From Capniomyces stellatus (taxonomy: Eukaryota > Kickxellomycota > Harpellomycetes > Harpellales > Legeriomycetaceae), in the NCBI GenBank assembly GCA_001661515.1, contig LUVW01000043.1:62001-126000 (forward strand): DNA of 64,000 nucleotides. The letters run 5' to 3'. The position numbers were made by a program, and so were the translations under genes. Below the pieces are notes generated by a model. It did no database searches, was not told the DNA's origin, and saw only the letters and a list, made by a program, of their open reading frames with translations. Shown piece by piece: positions 11,101-18,625 of this stretch (positions are counted from its first letter, which is position 1; the number at the start of each line of letters is the position of its first letter).

Positions 11101-12630
11101 CCCTCTCAAAAGCCTCAAGACGTTTACTCTGCCGTTCTCAACATTGTCGAAAAGGAAATTGAAATTGAGCGCGCCAGGGGAAACAAACACGCTATGCTGC
11201 TGAGTGGAAATCTTAAACGAAAAACTATCAAGCAAACCGTAATGACTAACGTTTACGGCGTCACTCTCATTGGTGCAAGAGACCAAATTGACGCCAGACT
11301 CAAGGAAATCTCCAACCCTGAAACCGGACTGCCCCTCTTCTCCTCCGATGAACTAAAGGGCCTATCTTTATACTTGGCCCAAAAGGTCTTTTCTAGTCTT
11401 GGCCAGATCTTTGAATGTGCCCGGAAAATTCAGGATTGGCTCAATGAAAGCGCAAGTCGCATCGCTAAAAGTTTACCTGCCGACTCTGTTAAACTCAAGC
11501 ATGACTTGGAAAAACTCAAACGCAAAAACTACAACTTGCTGAAGAAACTGGAAAAGCACAAGGCACTCGCCAAAGATGCTAAAGATGCTAAAGATGCTAA
11601 AGATGCTAAAGATGTCAACAGTTCCAGTGTACCCAATGAAACCAACGATTCTAATGAAGCCAACGACTCTACCAATCCAAAAACTAAAATCAGAAAAACC
11701 ATCCAACACAAACGCAAACAGCTGATGGACACACTATCGTCCCAGCCAATGGCCTCGGTCACGTGGACCACTCCGCTTGGCCTGACTGTTGTGCAGCCAT
11801 ACAGGAAGTTTGTCGTCAAAACCATCCAATCAAACCTTCAGTCAATGGCCATCATCGACAACGACGTTCCGTCTCCAGTAAACACCCAGAAACAGAAAAC
11901 CGCTTTCCCACCAAACTTCATCCACAGTCTTGACGCAAGCCACATGATGCTGAGCAGTATTGAGTGCCACAGGATGGGTCTTACGTTTTCATCGGTGCAT
12001 GACAGTTATTGGACCCACGCTTGTGATGTTGATGTTATGAATGAGATTTTGCGGAACAAATTTGTTGATTTGCACAAAAAGGATATTTTGAAGGATCTTA
12101 AACTCGAGTTTGAAAGCCGGTATAGCGACTATCTCATGCCTAAAGTTGTCATGGTTCCTAAAAAAAATCGTTCTTCTAAAAAATCCGCTGCTTCTCTGCC
12201 ATCACTGCCACAAAATGATGACCATGCACTTGACCAACTCACCTTTGACGAGGCGGAATGTGACCCTGCTTCCAATGAATCCTCTGCTGATCCCGATGGT
12301 CCTGTTGCCGAGCACCTTGACGATATCGACTCTGACATTGACACATCTCTGCTCAACTCCCAACCACCAGCCACTTTCAAACTAAACAAAAACATCAAAA
12401 TCATCAAGAGCGCTGATTCTGCCCAATCCTCTTCTTCTGATTCCAAACTCAAGAAAAAATCTAAACCAACTTCCAAATCCAAATCCACCTCCACCTTCAG
12501 CTCCGATCCCAACGATCAAGATAACCTTAAAAAGTCTATCATCTACGTTCCCTTTGAACTCCCTGATATCCCTGAAACTGGATCTCTTGACTTGAATGAC
12601 GTGTATAAATCATCTTACTTTTTCTCTTAA
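8113..12630 (+). CDS. RPO41: Mitochondrial DNA-directed RNA polymerase
   Basis: A single-exon ORF of 1505 aa encoding the T7-type single-subunit polymerase that transcribes mitochondrial DNA. The N-terminal third has a mitochondrial-type leader and PPR-like helices (about residues 190-285), as in fungal and animal orthologues. The catalytic core has LDFRGRAYP near 850, HQDGTCNGLQHYAALGRD with the metal-binding Asp971, the K1040-x7-Y1048 O-helix (TIKQTVMTNVYG) and SVHDSYW with the second catalytic Asp1297. The protein ends DLNDVYKSSYFFS, the family's usual Tyr-Phe-Phe-Ser terminus. Two insertions are unusual: a Lys/Asp/Ala repeat (KDA x4, about 1153-1166) in a charged loop, and about 120 disordered Ser/Lys/Asp-rich residues before the terminus. 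Coding-strand composition flips from G-rich to C-rich along the gene. Confidence 0.98.
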   Translation: MNFGRTNIISWIGQYNTALQLQRQEYKKVGNGVGSRISQIQGHSLGGVGAGAVIGIGIRMNVEFQIQRRELSTGNAGSLASSERRREDMVGRMRSLKYRENRLLSRGLHTSNSKRQLLAPGYDAKEQSVVKEEAIVEAVKGEGVEGEGEKEKKGMKMHKLGIQPKDIIKLNTHNISDTILRNIEIESIVKDQLSLMFACLSSGNVERARRMIVGLYNLHAEKMKEMVDVNVHNLILKGLLEASPIRANEALGWYGKMQTDYDIEPDYNTFAILISGYIKCNLKNLVKLLVEEFENHGNNIEQLVLSPFLTDADFELLEEITKGKFKNSIGSIDNVAIEAFFGKEGLELNKESQKILGNGKSEIRQKSGGEAGEAVGESEIGEREEIGGTTLSSDAMGIKMLKQMLDPLSDRGLTDYEKQVRLEEEAFTAAAERMDAASAMYKDGELKSSMPQIQKYMADWIPAMAQLIEEEVKRCDMTAGVDRERTYYGPFLKLLPAEKLASITVLELIRNMMTRVIKGKDVKGPSDAVTTTTLVTSIGSTLQSDYHHINLQKKKNSHLLKRNVELQKMSVSGKLFNMTVRRAQAKVEQGLAKTDWVSKWPQIVQVKLGSLLLSMLIEVAKVSVKEFDLKLGAMVEKEVPAFTHEYWINNGYKYGIVRMHVEFTSMLAKDPVRGTFNTRFLPMIVPPKPWLSYNSGGYLTVKSVCMRTKSNIEQMKYIKHSSEQDKLSTVLTGLDVLGLTKWAINKDVFKVVLEVWNSGFALGGIPPAEIDISKPVKPSILEVLGEDKVKQLSREELTKEEHKINRQYFNALLEYKTKMSNNHSQRCDVNYKVEIAHSFLDLPMYFPHNLDFRGRAYPMTPHFNQMGNDLCRGLIRFDEAKELGERGLFWLRVHLANTYGYDKFSHVDRVQFCFDEWDNIVDSAKNPLGGNRWWLKSENPWQTLASCLELVKAIESGNPEKYKSSIHVHQDGTCNGLQHYAALGRDYEGAKQVNLVPSQKPQDVYSAVLNIVEKEIEIERARGNKHAMLLSGNLKRKTIKQTVMTNVYGVTLIGARDQIDARLKEISNPETGLPLFSSDELKGLSLYLAQKVFSSLGQIFECARKIQDWLNESASRIAKSLPADSVKLKHDLEKLKRKNYNLLKKLEKHKALAKDAKDAKDAKDAKDVNSSSVPNETNDSNEANDSTNPKTKIRKTIQHKRKQLMDTLSSQPMASVTWTTPLGLTVVQPYRKFVVKTIQSNLQSMAIIDNDVPSPVNTQKQKTAFPPNFIHSLDASHMMLSSIECHRMGLTFSSVHDSYWTHACDVDVMNEILRNKFVDLHKKDILKDLKLEFESRYSDYLMPKVVMVPKKNRSSKKSAASLPSLPQNDDHALDQLTFDEAECDPASNESSADPDGPVAEHLDDIDSDIDTSLLNSQPPATFKLNKNIKIIKSADSAQSSSSDSKLKKKSKPTSKSKSTSTFSSDPNDQDNLKKSIIYVPFELPDIPETGSLDLNDVYKSSYFFS
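11575..11614 (+). repeat. 9-nt tandem repeat inside RPO41
   Basis: Four to five copies of gatgctaaa in frame give Asp-Ala-Lys repeats in a loop between conserved polymerase motifs. This is typical replication-slippage coding sequence and does not break the frame. Confidence 0.85.
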
Positions 12631-12730
12631 TTTGCTAGATTCTACATTTTCTTTTATTTATTCATTCTTTAAAGCCTTTTCTTTTGCTACTCTTTTAATG
12701 TTTTTCATTCACTCTTTTCTTACTTTTTTT

Positions 12731-12755
12731 TTTTTTTTTAAAAAAAAAAANNNNN

Positions 12756-12786
<31 letters not shown>

Positions 12787-12790
12787 AAAG
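12731..12790. other. Homopolymer-flanked assembly gap
   Basis: A T-run, an A-run, five Ns (12751-12755), then a second T-run and A-run. The homopolymers probably stopped the assembly. The 5' end of the adjacent LINE could be missing here. Confidence 0.9.
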
Positions 12791-15062
12791 GCTGCATTAT
12801 TTCAATTAACTAAACCAAAGAAGAAAAGAATATTGAGAATGAACAAAACCATCCATCAATAACTACCCATGCGACATGGAGCCAACCTGGATGGAAGCAG
12901 TCAGTACATTGCAACAGACGCCAAGGAATAAAGCCCCGGGAATGGATATGCTTCCAAGTGAGCTATGGAAATTAGTCCAAGAAGAGGATGTTCCAACTTT
13001 TCATCTGGCAAAGTCAATATTTAAACTAGTGAAAAGTGCATGGAGAGAATGTATTCTCACTGATAAATGCAACACTAGCATAGTAGTACCAATATTTAAA
13101 AAAGGAGACAACAGAGATCCTAACAACTACAGGGGAATTTTGCTCATACCCACAATAACCAAGTTGATAGCTAAAGTGGCTGTATTCAAACTAAACCAAA
13201 TAGATTTACAACACGATATTTTTTGTAAGGAGCAGGCTGGCTTCCGGGTGCAGGAAGAAAGCATTGGTCAAGCTACAGCCTTATTTGAAATAGTCAAACG
13301 AAGGAAAATGAAACGGAAACCAACTTATGTCTGCTTTGTTGATTTCGAAAAAGCCTACGACAGGGTTCCACATGACCTGTTAATGAAGAAACTACAAGAC
13401 AACAAGATTGGAGGAAAGCTACTTGATGTCATAAAAGGATTGTATCTTAATCCAAAAATGACAGTTCGAGTAAACAATCAACTGTCAGATATAAGCGACT
13501 ACAAATGTGGATTAAGGCAAGGATGTCCCATATCACCTCTGATTTTTGACATCTGCATAAATGACATATTTAAAAGAATGTCAGGAGTTACAGTACCACG
13601 ACTTGGAAAAAGAGTACGTGGACTGCTGTTTGCAGATGATACTGTAATCCTTGCAGAAGATGAGAATAAAATGAAATTTGCACTGAGAAAACTGGATATA
13701 TGGTGCAAAAAATGGCACATGAAAATCAACAATTCAAAGAGCGGCATCATGGCAGTGGGAGCAACACTGTTTGAGCAATATAAATTGAATGGCAAACCAA
13801 TACCAGTGGTAGATCAATACCCATACTTGAGAGTCATTACGAGCAAGGATTGGAACTTTAAAGCCAATTTAAAGTTCAGACGAAAAAAAACACTCAGGGC
13901 GTTTCTAGCTAATCATAGCATGTTTAAGAGAGGAGAAATCCCAACCGAATTTAAGGCTAAAGTCATAACAGCAGTAATACAATCAGTTGCGGCGTACGGA
14001 GGTGAGTTGTATGGCATGTCGGTAGCAAGATGTGTACCAATGCAGCGAATTCTAGACAACGCAACAAGAATGGCAATGGGGGTAGGAAAATCAACCAGCC
14101 TTGTCAAATTACGACAGGAGCTGAGAATTGTAGACCTTAATACAAGAACAGCAATAGCGAGAGAACGAGCATTCCGCAAATGGGCAGATCTCAGAACATG
14201 GATCAAGGACCTGATAAAAAAGCCGATGCTACATAAGAAAGACACTTGGACCAGTGGTTATATACGCTGGACAAGGCGCTATAACAAAGATGACACCCGT
14301 AAAGGTGCAACTAAACGTACACTCCAGGCGAGACAAGCCAGGAATGAAAAAACTGTAATATCAAGGTGGATCAAAAAAGTACATGCCGGCCAGTGGAGCA
14401 ACTGGATGGGGCTACAACTGATCTACCCAGATTACAAAAAGGGACTAGATATCCTAGCAAGAATCAGAATAGGGCAGTATTGGACCGCAGAAAGATACGC
14501 CTATACTGGAATCATTAGCCATGATTATACAAAAAAATGCCCACACTGCGGACAGGAGACGCCAGAAACAATTGAGCATCTCCTACTAGATTGCAGCAAA
14601 TGGGCAGCAATACGTGCAGATAAAATGGAGCCCTATATTAGCCAATATAAAAATAAGCTAAAAGGGCCAAAAAGAAAACCTAATTCGCCTACTATAATCT
14701 CACAGAGATTGGTGGGCAAGCTCCTGGGAGAGGAGTTAAAACAACCAACCGCCAAGATTCTCAAGAATCCTGACACCCTCGGCGCCAAGACGATGCTGGC
14801 AACAGCGTCGTTTTTGGAGGCCATCCACAAACCCCGTTACTTGATCCTGTCTAGGCTTAAAGTAGCACCAATCTCCCTGAGCCAATGCCCATCGGGTACG
14901 GACGATCTAATTGATCGAAGGGATGTTGGCTAATAGAGTCATTTAACATATCAAAATAGCACAGTGTTTTATAGTATTTTTATGGTATTGATTGATATTG
15001 TATGTTGTGTTGTGTTGTGTTGATTCCGTTGCTAATAAACCACGTAAATAAATAAATAAATA
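12791..15062 (+). mobile_element. Non-LTR (LINE) retrotransposon, 5'-truncated
   Basis: It contains an intact reverse transcriptase ORF (see the CDS entry), a 3' UTR with tgttg repeats and an (aataa)n tail, and no LTRs. The endonuclease and any ORF1 expected of a complete LINE are absent. The RT frame is closed by a TGA at 12840, so the element is truncated or cut by the assembly gap. Related fragments occur at 27.4, 43.2, 46.8, 48.1, 50.9, 51.3, 52.6 and 55.5 kb. Confidence 0.85.
12876..14933 (+). CDS. LINE reverse transcriptase, C-terminal ORF
   Basis: 685 aa that open directly in the RT domain (NKAPGMDMLPSELWK). RT blocks follow in order: DPNNYRGI; FVDFEKAYDRVPH with the first catalytic Asp; GLRQGCPISPLIFD; LLFADDTVILAED with the catalytic FADD at residues 252-255; then the thumb. 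Near residue 550 is a C-x2-C-x9-H-x4-C knuckle (CPHCG... H... C), common at the C-terminus of LINE RTs. No stop interrupts the frame, so it could still make protein, but without an endonuclease it cannot complete target-primed insertion alone. It may supply RT in trans to deleted relatives, although sequence divergence from those copies is considerable. Confidence 0.9.
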   Translation: MEPTWMEAVSTLQQTPRNKAPGMDMLPSELWKLVQEEDVPTFHLAKSIFKLVKSAWRECILTDKCNTSIVVPIFKKGDNRDPNNYRGILLIPTITKLIAKVAVFKLNQIDLQHDIFCKEQAGFRVQEESIGQATALFEIVKRRKMKRKPTYVCFVDFEKAYDRVPHDLLMKKLQDNKIGGKLLDVIKGLYLNPKMTVRVNNQLSDISDYKCGLRQGCPISPLIFDICINDIFKRMSGVTVPRLGKRVRGLLFADDTVILAEDENKMKFALRKLDIWCKKWHMKINNSKSGIMAVGATLFEQYKLNGKPIPVVDQYPYLRVITSKDWNFKANLKFRRKKTLRAFLANHSMFKRGEIPTEFKAKVITAVIQSVAAYGGELYGMSVARCVPMQRILDNATRMAMGVGKSTSLVKLRQELRIVDLNTRTAIARERAFRKWADLRTWIKDLIKKPMLHKKDTWTSGYIRWTRRYNKDDTRKGATKRTLQARQARNEKTVISRWIKKVHAGQWSNWMGLQLIYPDYKKGLDILARIRIGQYWTAERYAYTGIISHDYTKKCPHCGQETPETIEHLLLDCSKWAAIRADKMEPYISQYKNKLKGPKRKPNSPTIISQRLVGKLLGEELKQPTAKILKNPDTLGAKTMLATASFLEAIHKPRYLILSRLKVAPISLSQCPSGTDDLIDRRDVG

Positions 15063-15618
15063 ACTACCCAATAACCCGACTTAACCCCCCCCCCCCCAAT
15101 CTTTGTCAAGTGAAAAGACTAAACTGTTCTATTCTCAGATCCAATCTGTTATTACTCATCATCACCATTTGCACGGTATGTTGGTCTATTGCGCCTGAAT
15201 GTTGTTTACAATATACTGTACTTACTCTAAGAATGATACTTCTTTTTCCCGTATCATTTATTTATTTTTGGTGTTTATACCCACGAATGCGTTTATCATT
15301 TACCAAAGTTGTATTTGCTTGATGTGAACCATCCCATCACTTTGCCTTTATTGAACTAATCTCAATAGCAATACCAAATTTTTGGTTACTTTTTGATTTG
15401 CTGAATCGAGTTTGGATTTCCCTCCACTTTTTTTTTTTTTCCAGTTTAATAATTTCACTTTTTTTTAAAATAAAAAAAAATCGAATCATGAAACAATGTT
15501 AGCGTTTTAAACTTTTTCCTTCTTTTACACATTTACGCCCGTGATATACTTTTTTTTTTCTTCCTTCTTTTCCGGTCAATACCCTTAACCATACACGATT
15601 TACATTACTACTGGAAAA
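15063..15618. other. Intergenic region with C-run
   Basis: Contains a poly-C tract near 15085-15097, pyrimidine-rich runs and the promoter of the next gene. No gene was seen. Confidence 0.6.
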
Positions 15619-16084
15619 ATGGAAGAGATTCTAGAATTAGTTTCAAAAAACTGTGGGAAGCAAATCCAGGAATACGGCGATTGTGTGATGGCAAATTCGG
15701 TTGACTGGAAGTTTAAATGCAAGGATTTAGAGGACAGTCTTTCAAAGTGTTCAGATAAATAGTATGTGTTTATATTTGTACATTCTTCTTTGTTTAATTA
15801 CGGTATTCGTACCGTTTTAATCATACTTTACATTCTTTTTTTCTTTTTTTCTTTTTTTTACAAGTACTTGTTATCTCAACATTGATTCTTTTTCTAATAG
15901 CGTTGCGCAACTAGAAGATGTTCGAAAGAAATGCCAAAGTGCTGTCGATTCATATGAAAAATGCGTGAAATCGAATCAACAAAACCCAGAAACTTGTATT
16001 AAAGAAATGCGAACTTTGTACGAGTGCACGAACCAAGCCATGGGCAAAACCGAAGACTTTGTTGTTACTCCATTAGAAAAGTAG
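15619..16084 (+). CDS. CHCHD5/Mix14-like mitochondrial CX9C protein
   Basis: Two exons, 15619-15761 and 15901-16084, joined across a 139-nt GTATGT...TAATAG intron, give 108 aa. The joined protein has four perfect CX9C motifs: CGKQIQEYGDC, CKDLEDSLSKC, CQSAVDSYEKC and CIKEMRTLYEC. These are two twin-CX9C (CHCH) hairpins. That four-motif layout, the length, and the CGKQ-x-Y-G-x-C start match CHCHD5 of animals and Mix14/Mic14 of yeast, soluble intermembrane-space proteins imported and oxidised by Mia40. Without the intron each half would hold one hairpin, and the first would end at an early TAG, so the splice is well supported. The exact molecular role in the family is poorly known. Confidence 0.9.
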
Positions 16085-17058
16085 TTTGTTTTTGTCTTTG
16101 TTTTTGTTTTTCCAAAGAACAAGGCACGTTAGCGCTTTGCGTCTTTTGGCTGATAGATTTATCAAACACCATTTTAGCAAATATAAACTTCCAAAGTTTA
16201 CATTCATCCCATCTTTGAAAAGCCCAGAAAGTATCAATTGCATTTGGGTTGGTGACTTGCTTTTATTGATTTTTAAAAAAAAAATTATGTAACTTTGTCT
16301 ATTCCATTTCGGAAAAATAAATTGTATACAAGAGTTTAATGGTTATTAAATATAGTCTTCGTTGTACTAGAGCTCCACGCGCTGAAGATGGATATATTGA
16401 AAGGTATAACAAAAGTACATAACGAGGCTAACCCATAGTTTTGCCTAATTATGGTACCATTCCTCTACACCCCGTTGGTATCTTCACTTCATTGGGGATG
16501 TCAAGCACTAGGCCTTGTGAAGCAAAGCCGCCGAGATATGCGGTCGACAGTTCGATAAAAGTTTTGAACCAAGAAATGATGCATAGTCCAATAGATCCCG
16601 ATATAATTGGTTCTATGTTGATAATATCGGGTTTCAAGCTCTCAGCTTATAAATTAATTAGGTGTTAACTTCAAAAAAAAAAAAAAAGCCAAAAACTCTG
16701 CAAAGTGTTTCCAATAATAACAATTTTTCTCGTGCAAAAAAAAAACATCGTTAAATAATTCAGAATAGAATATAATAGAAAATATCCGTTCTGGTTTTTT
16801 CAATTTAGGTGGAAAGAAATACCTATTTATTTCCTACGTGTTTGCTTTAAATATACAATTGTTTTGGTTCAAAATACCAGATTTAAATTAAACTAAAATA
16901 TTGTACTTTTATCTACTCGACTACCTTTAAAAGGAAACCCAAACACACTCAAAGGATCAAACTAACCTTCGACTCTCGATTCGATCTGAAACTTGGCTAG
17001 TTAAACGTATAAAAGTAGTCAAAAAGTGGTACTAGTAGCAATCAAAAAAAAATTCGTG
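16085..17058. other. Intergenic region with an unassigned open stretch
   Basis: Between 16388 and 16670 both strands carry a moderately GC-rich open stretch. The minus strand encodes about 62 residues with a hydrophobic segment (IISGSIGLCIISWF); the plus frame starts at TTG. Neither matches a family I know, and neither has a clear start or splice partner. The rest is A/T-rich, with poly-A runs and the RPB9 promoter. A decayed or multi-exon gene is possible. Confidence 0.35.
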
Positions 17059-17633
17059 ATGGCCAGTTTCAAGTTTTGTCCCGAATGCAGCAATATGCTT
17101 TATCCACGCGAAGATAGAGTAAACAGTCAGTTGCTATTTTCATGCAGAAATTGCGAATATCAAGAACAGGCCGACACCAATTGCGTTTACAGACACGAGG
17201 TCACCTACGTCCCAAGGTAAGTTTACAGTATGACTCACCGCAGCAATACAGCTCATACCACCTTTTTTTTCTTTCTCTCTTTTTTACCCCTCATCAGTGC
17301 AATCTCACCGCAAATTTTAGTTGGGCAATCTAGATTTTTTTGAAATCTCTGTAAACCAAAGTTCAAGAATTTGTTGAACTTATTGTTGAACCTATCATCG
17401 AATTTATTGTTGAACTTATCGTCGAATTTGTTGTCGAATTTAGTGAACAAACTATGGTTATCAGCGATCTAAGCTCTGACAATACTCTCCCAAGAACAAA
17501 CGCTATTCCATGTCCCAAATGTGGGTATGAAGAGGCTGTTTATTTCCAATCCCAATCTAGAAATCCTGAAGCTCGAATGACACTTTACTATGTTTGCTGT
17601 AACAGCAACTGCCAATACCGATGGACATCTTGA
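17059..17633 (+). CDS. RPB9: RNA polymerase II subunit RPB9
   Basis: Two exons, 17059-17216 and 17444-17633 (227-nt intron, GTAAGT...TTTAG), give 115 aa. The N-terminal zinc ribbon reads [14 protein letters not shown]... CRNCEYQE (two CxxC pairs), followed by VYRHEV. After the splice come [12 protein letters not shown] and the C-terminal ribbon [17 protein letters not shown]... CCNSNC. LYPRED, the D-x-TLPR linker and the QSQ-R motif are diagnostic for RPB9, a nuclear Pol II subunit affecting start-site choice, elongation and proofreading. The acceptor was chosen because it restores the family's spacing between VYRHE and the LPR motif. The upstream in-frame start at 17026 is not ATG and was rejected. 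Confidence 0.96.
17354..17442 (+). repeat. Degenerate 12-nt repeat in the RPB9 intron
   Basis: Units such as gttgaacttatc and gtcgaatttgtt are tandemly arranged and run to the 3' splice site. They are free of stops in the frame of exon 2, so retention of the intron end would encode a Val-Glu-rich stretch. I take it as intron because RPB9 has no such insert. Confidence 0.6.
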
Positions 17634-18017
17634 CTTAAACATCCCAGCCAATACCTTTATGCAATATCCACATTTTACCATAGTAATGTGTTAGTCCAGT
17701 TCATGATTGCATTTATTTATTTTACATTTATTCTGTTATTTTTTTGTTAATAATATTGCACATAACATTACCAGTCTTCACCCACATACAAGTTGACTTT
17801 GGTTTATAAAAAAATAAAAATAGCGTGAAAACACACATACACACTATCTCAGACAATTAGTAGTTGCAAGGAACTCATTTACTCTTGCTGAATTGGTATG
17901 TGTTTAATCCAAGCATCAGTTGTTACATATGTAATTTAGCTGTTATGATGTAAAAAGGTTTTTAGCTAAAATATATAGACGTTTTCAATAAATAAAATAT
18001 AAAATATAATACACGGA
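17634..18017. other. Intergenic region between RPB9 and the tRNA genes
   Basis: AT-rich and non-coding. It includes T-runs just beyond the 3' end of the minus-strand tRNA-Sec that can serve as a Pol III terminator. Confidence 0.6.
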
Positions 18018-18104
18018 CGCACCGAAGGCGGAGTTGAACCGCTGCCGAATTAACGACCGACAGGTTTGAAGCCTGACACCGATACCGATCGATTTCATCA
18101 GTGC
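18018..18104 (-). tRNA. tRNA-Sec (anticodon UCA)
   Basis: An 87-nt minus-strand gene that folds as a eukaryotic selenocysteine tRNA. The acceptor is 9 bp (GCACTGATG with CTTCGGTGC) and carries the same internal T-T mismatch as the human gene. The D stem is 6 bp (ATCGAT/ATCGGT) with a four-base CGGT loop. The anticodon arm CAGGCTTCAAACCTG is identical to the human one, with TCA as anticodon. A long variable arm has stem GTCG/CGGC, the T stem is 4 bp (GCGG/CCGC, box B GGTTCAACTCC), and the discriminator is G. The 9+4 acceptor/T arrangement is what distinguishes tRNA-Sec from a suppressor tRNA-Ser. It is charged with Ser and converted to Sec to decode UGA in selenoproteins. Sec is absent from most fungi and reported only in a few early-diverging lineages. 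Confidence 0.93.
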
Positions 18105-18125
18105 ACCAATTATGGTGTTTTTTAG

Positions 18126-18131
18126 CTTATA
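18126..18131 (-). promoter_or_regulatory. TATA element upstream of tRNA-Sec
   Basis: On the minus strand TATAAG lies at -22 to -27 from the mature 5' end. tRNA-Sec genes in animals use a gene-external TATA box about 30 nt upstream, so the position fits. No proximal sequence element was identified. Confidence 0.4.
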
Positions 18132-18452
18132 TTCCAAGATTTTCTGGCAAAACATCCAGGTTATGGGGTTTTTCCGTTTTTAAAATATACTCCACTTTTA
18201 AAAAAAAACGACAATCTTTATTTCGAAATTGTAATGAGTTAAATCAAGCATTTCGCTTTAGTTACACGGCCCCCATTTCATCTTCCACTAACCAAATGCA
18301 TACGATACTCTTTTCTTCTAGAAGCCCTTGAATGCAAGGGTTGCCAAGCCCAAGAACGCCACCACCAGCAATCTTTTTCTCTATTGCTTCTCTGTGATCA
18401 GGGATTTTCAGGTTTATGAATCTGGTAATGTTTTTTTAAAAACTTTCAGCTT

Positions 18453-18525
18453 GCTTTGATGGCTCAGTTGGTAGAGCGTGAGTCTCATAATCTCAAGGTC
18501 GTGAGTTCGAGCCTCACTCAGAGCA
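18453..18525 (+). tRNA. tRNA-Met (anticodon CAU), elongator type
   Basis: 73 nt. Acceptor GCTTTGA pairs with TCAGAGC, discriminator A. The D arm has TGGCTCAGTTGG (box A), the anticodon loop reads CTCATAA, and the T arm is GTGAGTTCGAGCCTCAC (box B). No intron. There is no T-run before the next tRNA, which begins 11 nt downstream. Confidence 0.95.
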
Positions 18526-18536
18526 TTGCATGATTT

Positions 18537-18610
18537 GCTTTCGTGGCGCAATTGGCTAGCGCGTCTGACTGTTAATCAGGAGGTTGCTAGTTCAAGCCTA
18601 GCCGAGAGCG
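18537..18610 (+). tRNA. tRNA-Asn (anticodon GUU)
   Basis: 74 nt. Acceptor GCTTTCG pairs with CGAGAGC, discriminator G. The anticodon arm CTGACTGTTAATCAG gives GTT, and box B is GGTTGCTAGTTCAAGCC. No intron. A T7 run at 18619-18625 follows and is the likely Pol III terminator for this and the preceding tRNA-Met. Confidence 0.95.
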
Positions 18611-18618
18611 AAAATCAC

Positions 18619-18625
18619 TTTTTTT
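18619..18625 (+). terminator. Pol III T-run terminator
   Basis: Seven Ts shortly after tRNA-Asn. It is the first T-run of four or more downstream of the start of tRNA-Met, so it probably ends a Met-Asn dimeric precursor. Confidence 0.65.

Noticed and set aside
17354..17442. CRISPR-like or telomeric interpretation of the short repeats in introns (also 59659-59700)
   Set aside because: Units of 7-12 nt without spacers, inside introns of eukaryotic genes. Ordinary minisatellite sequence.
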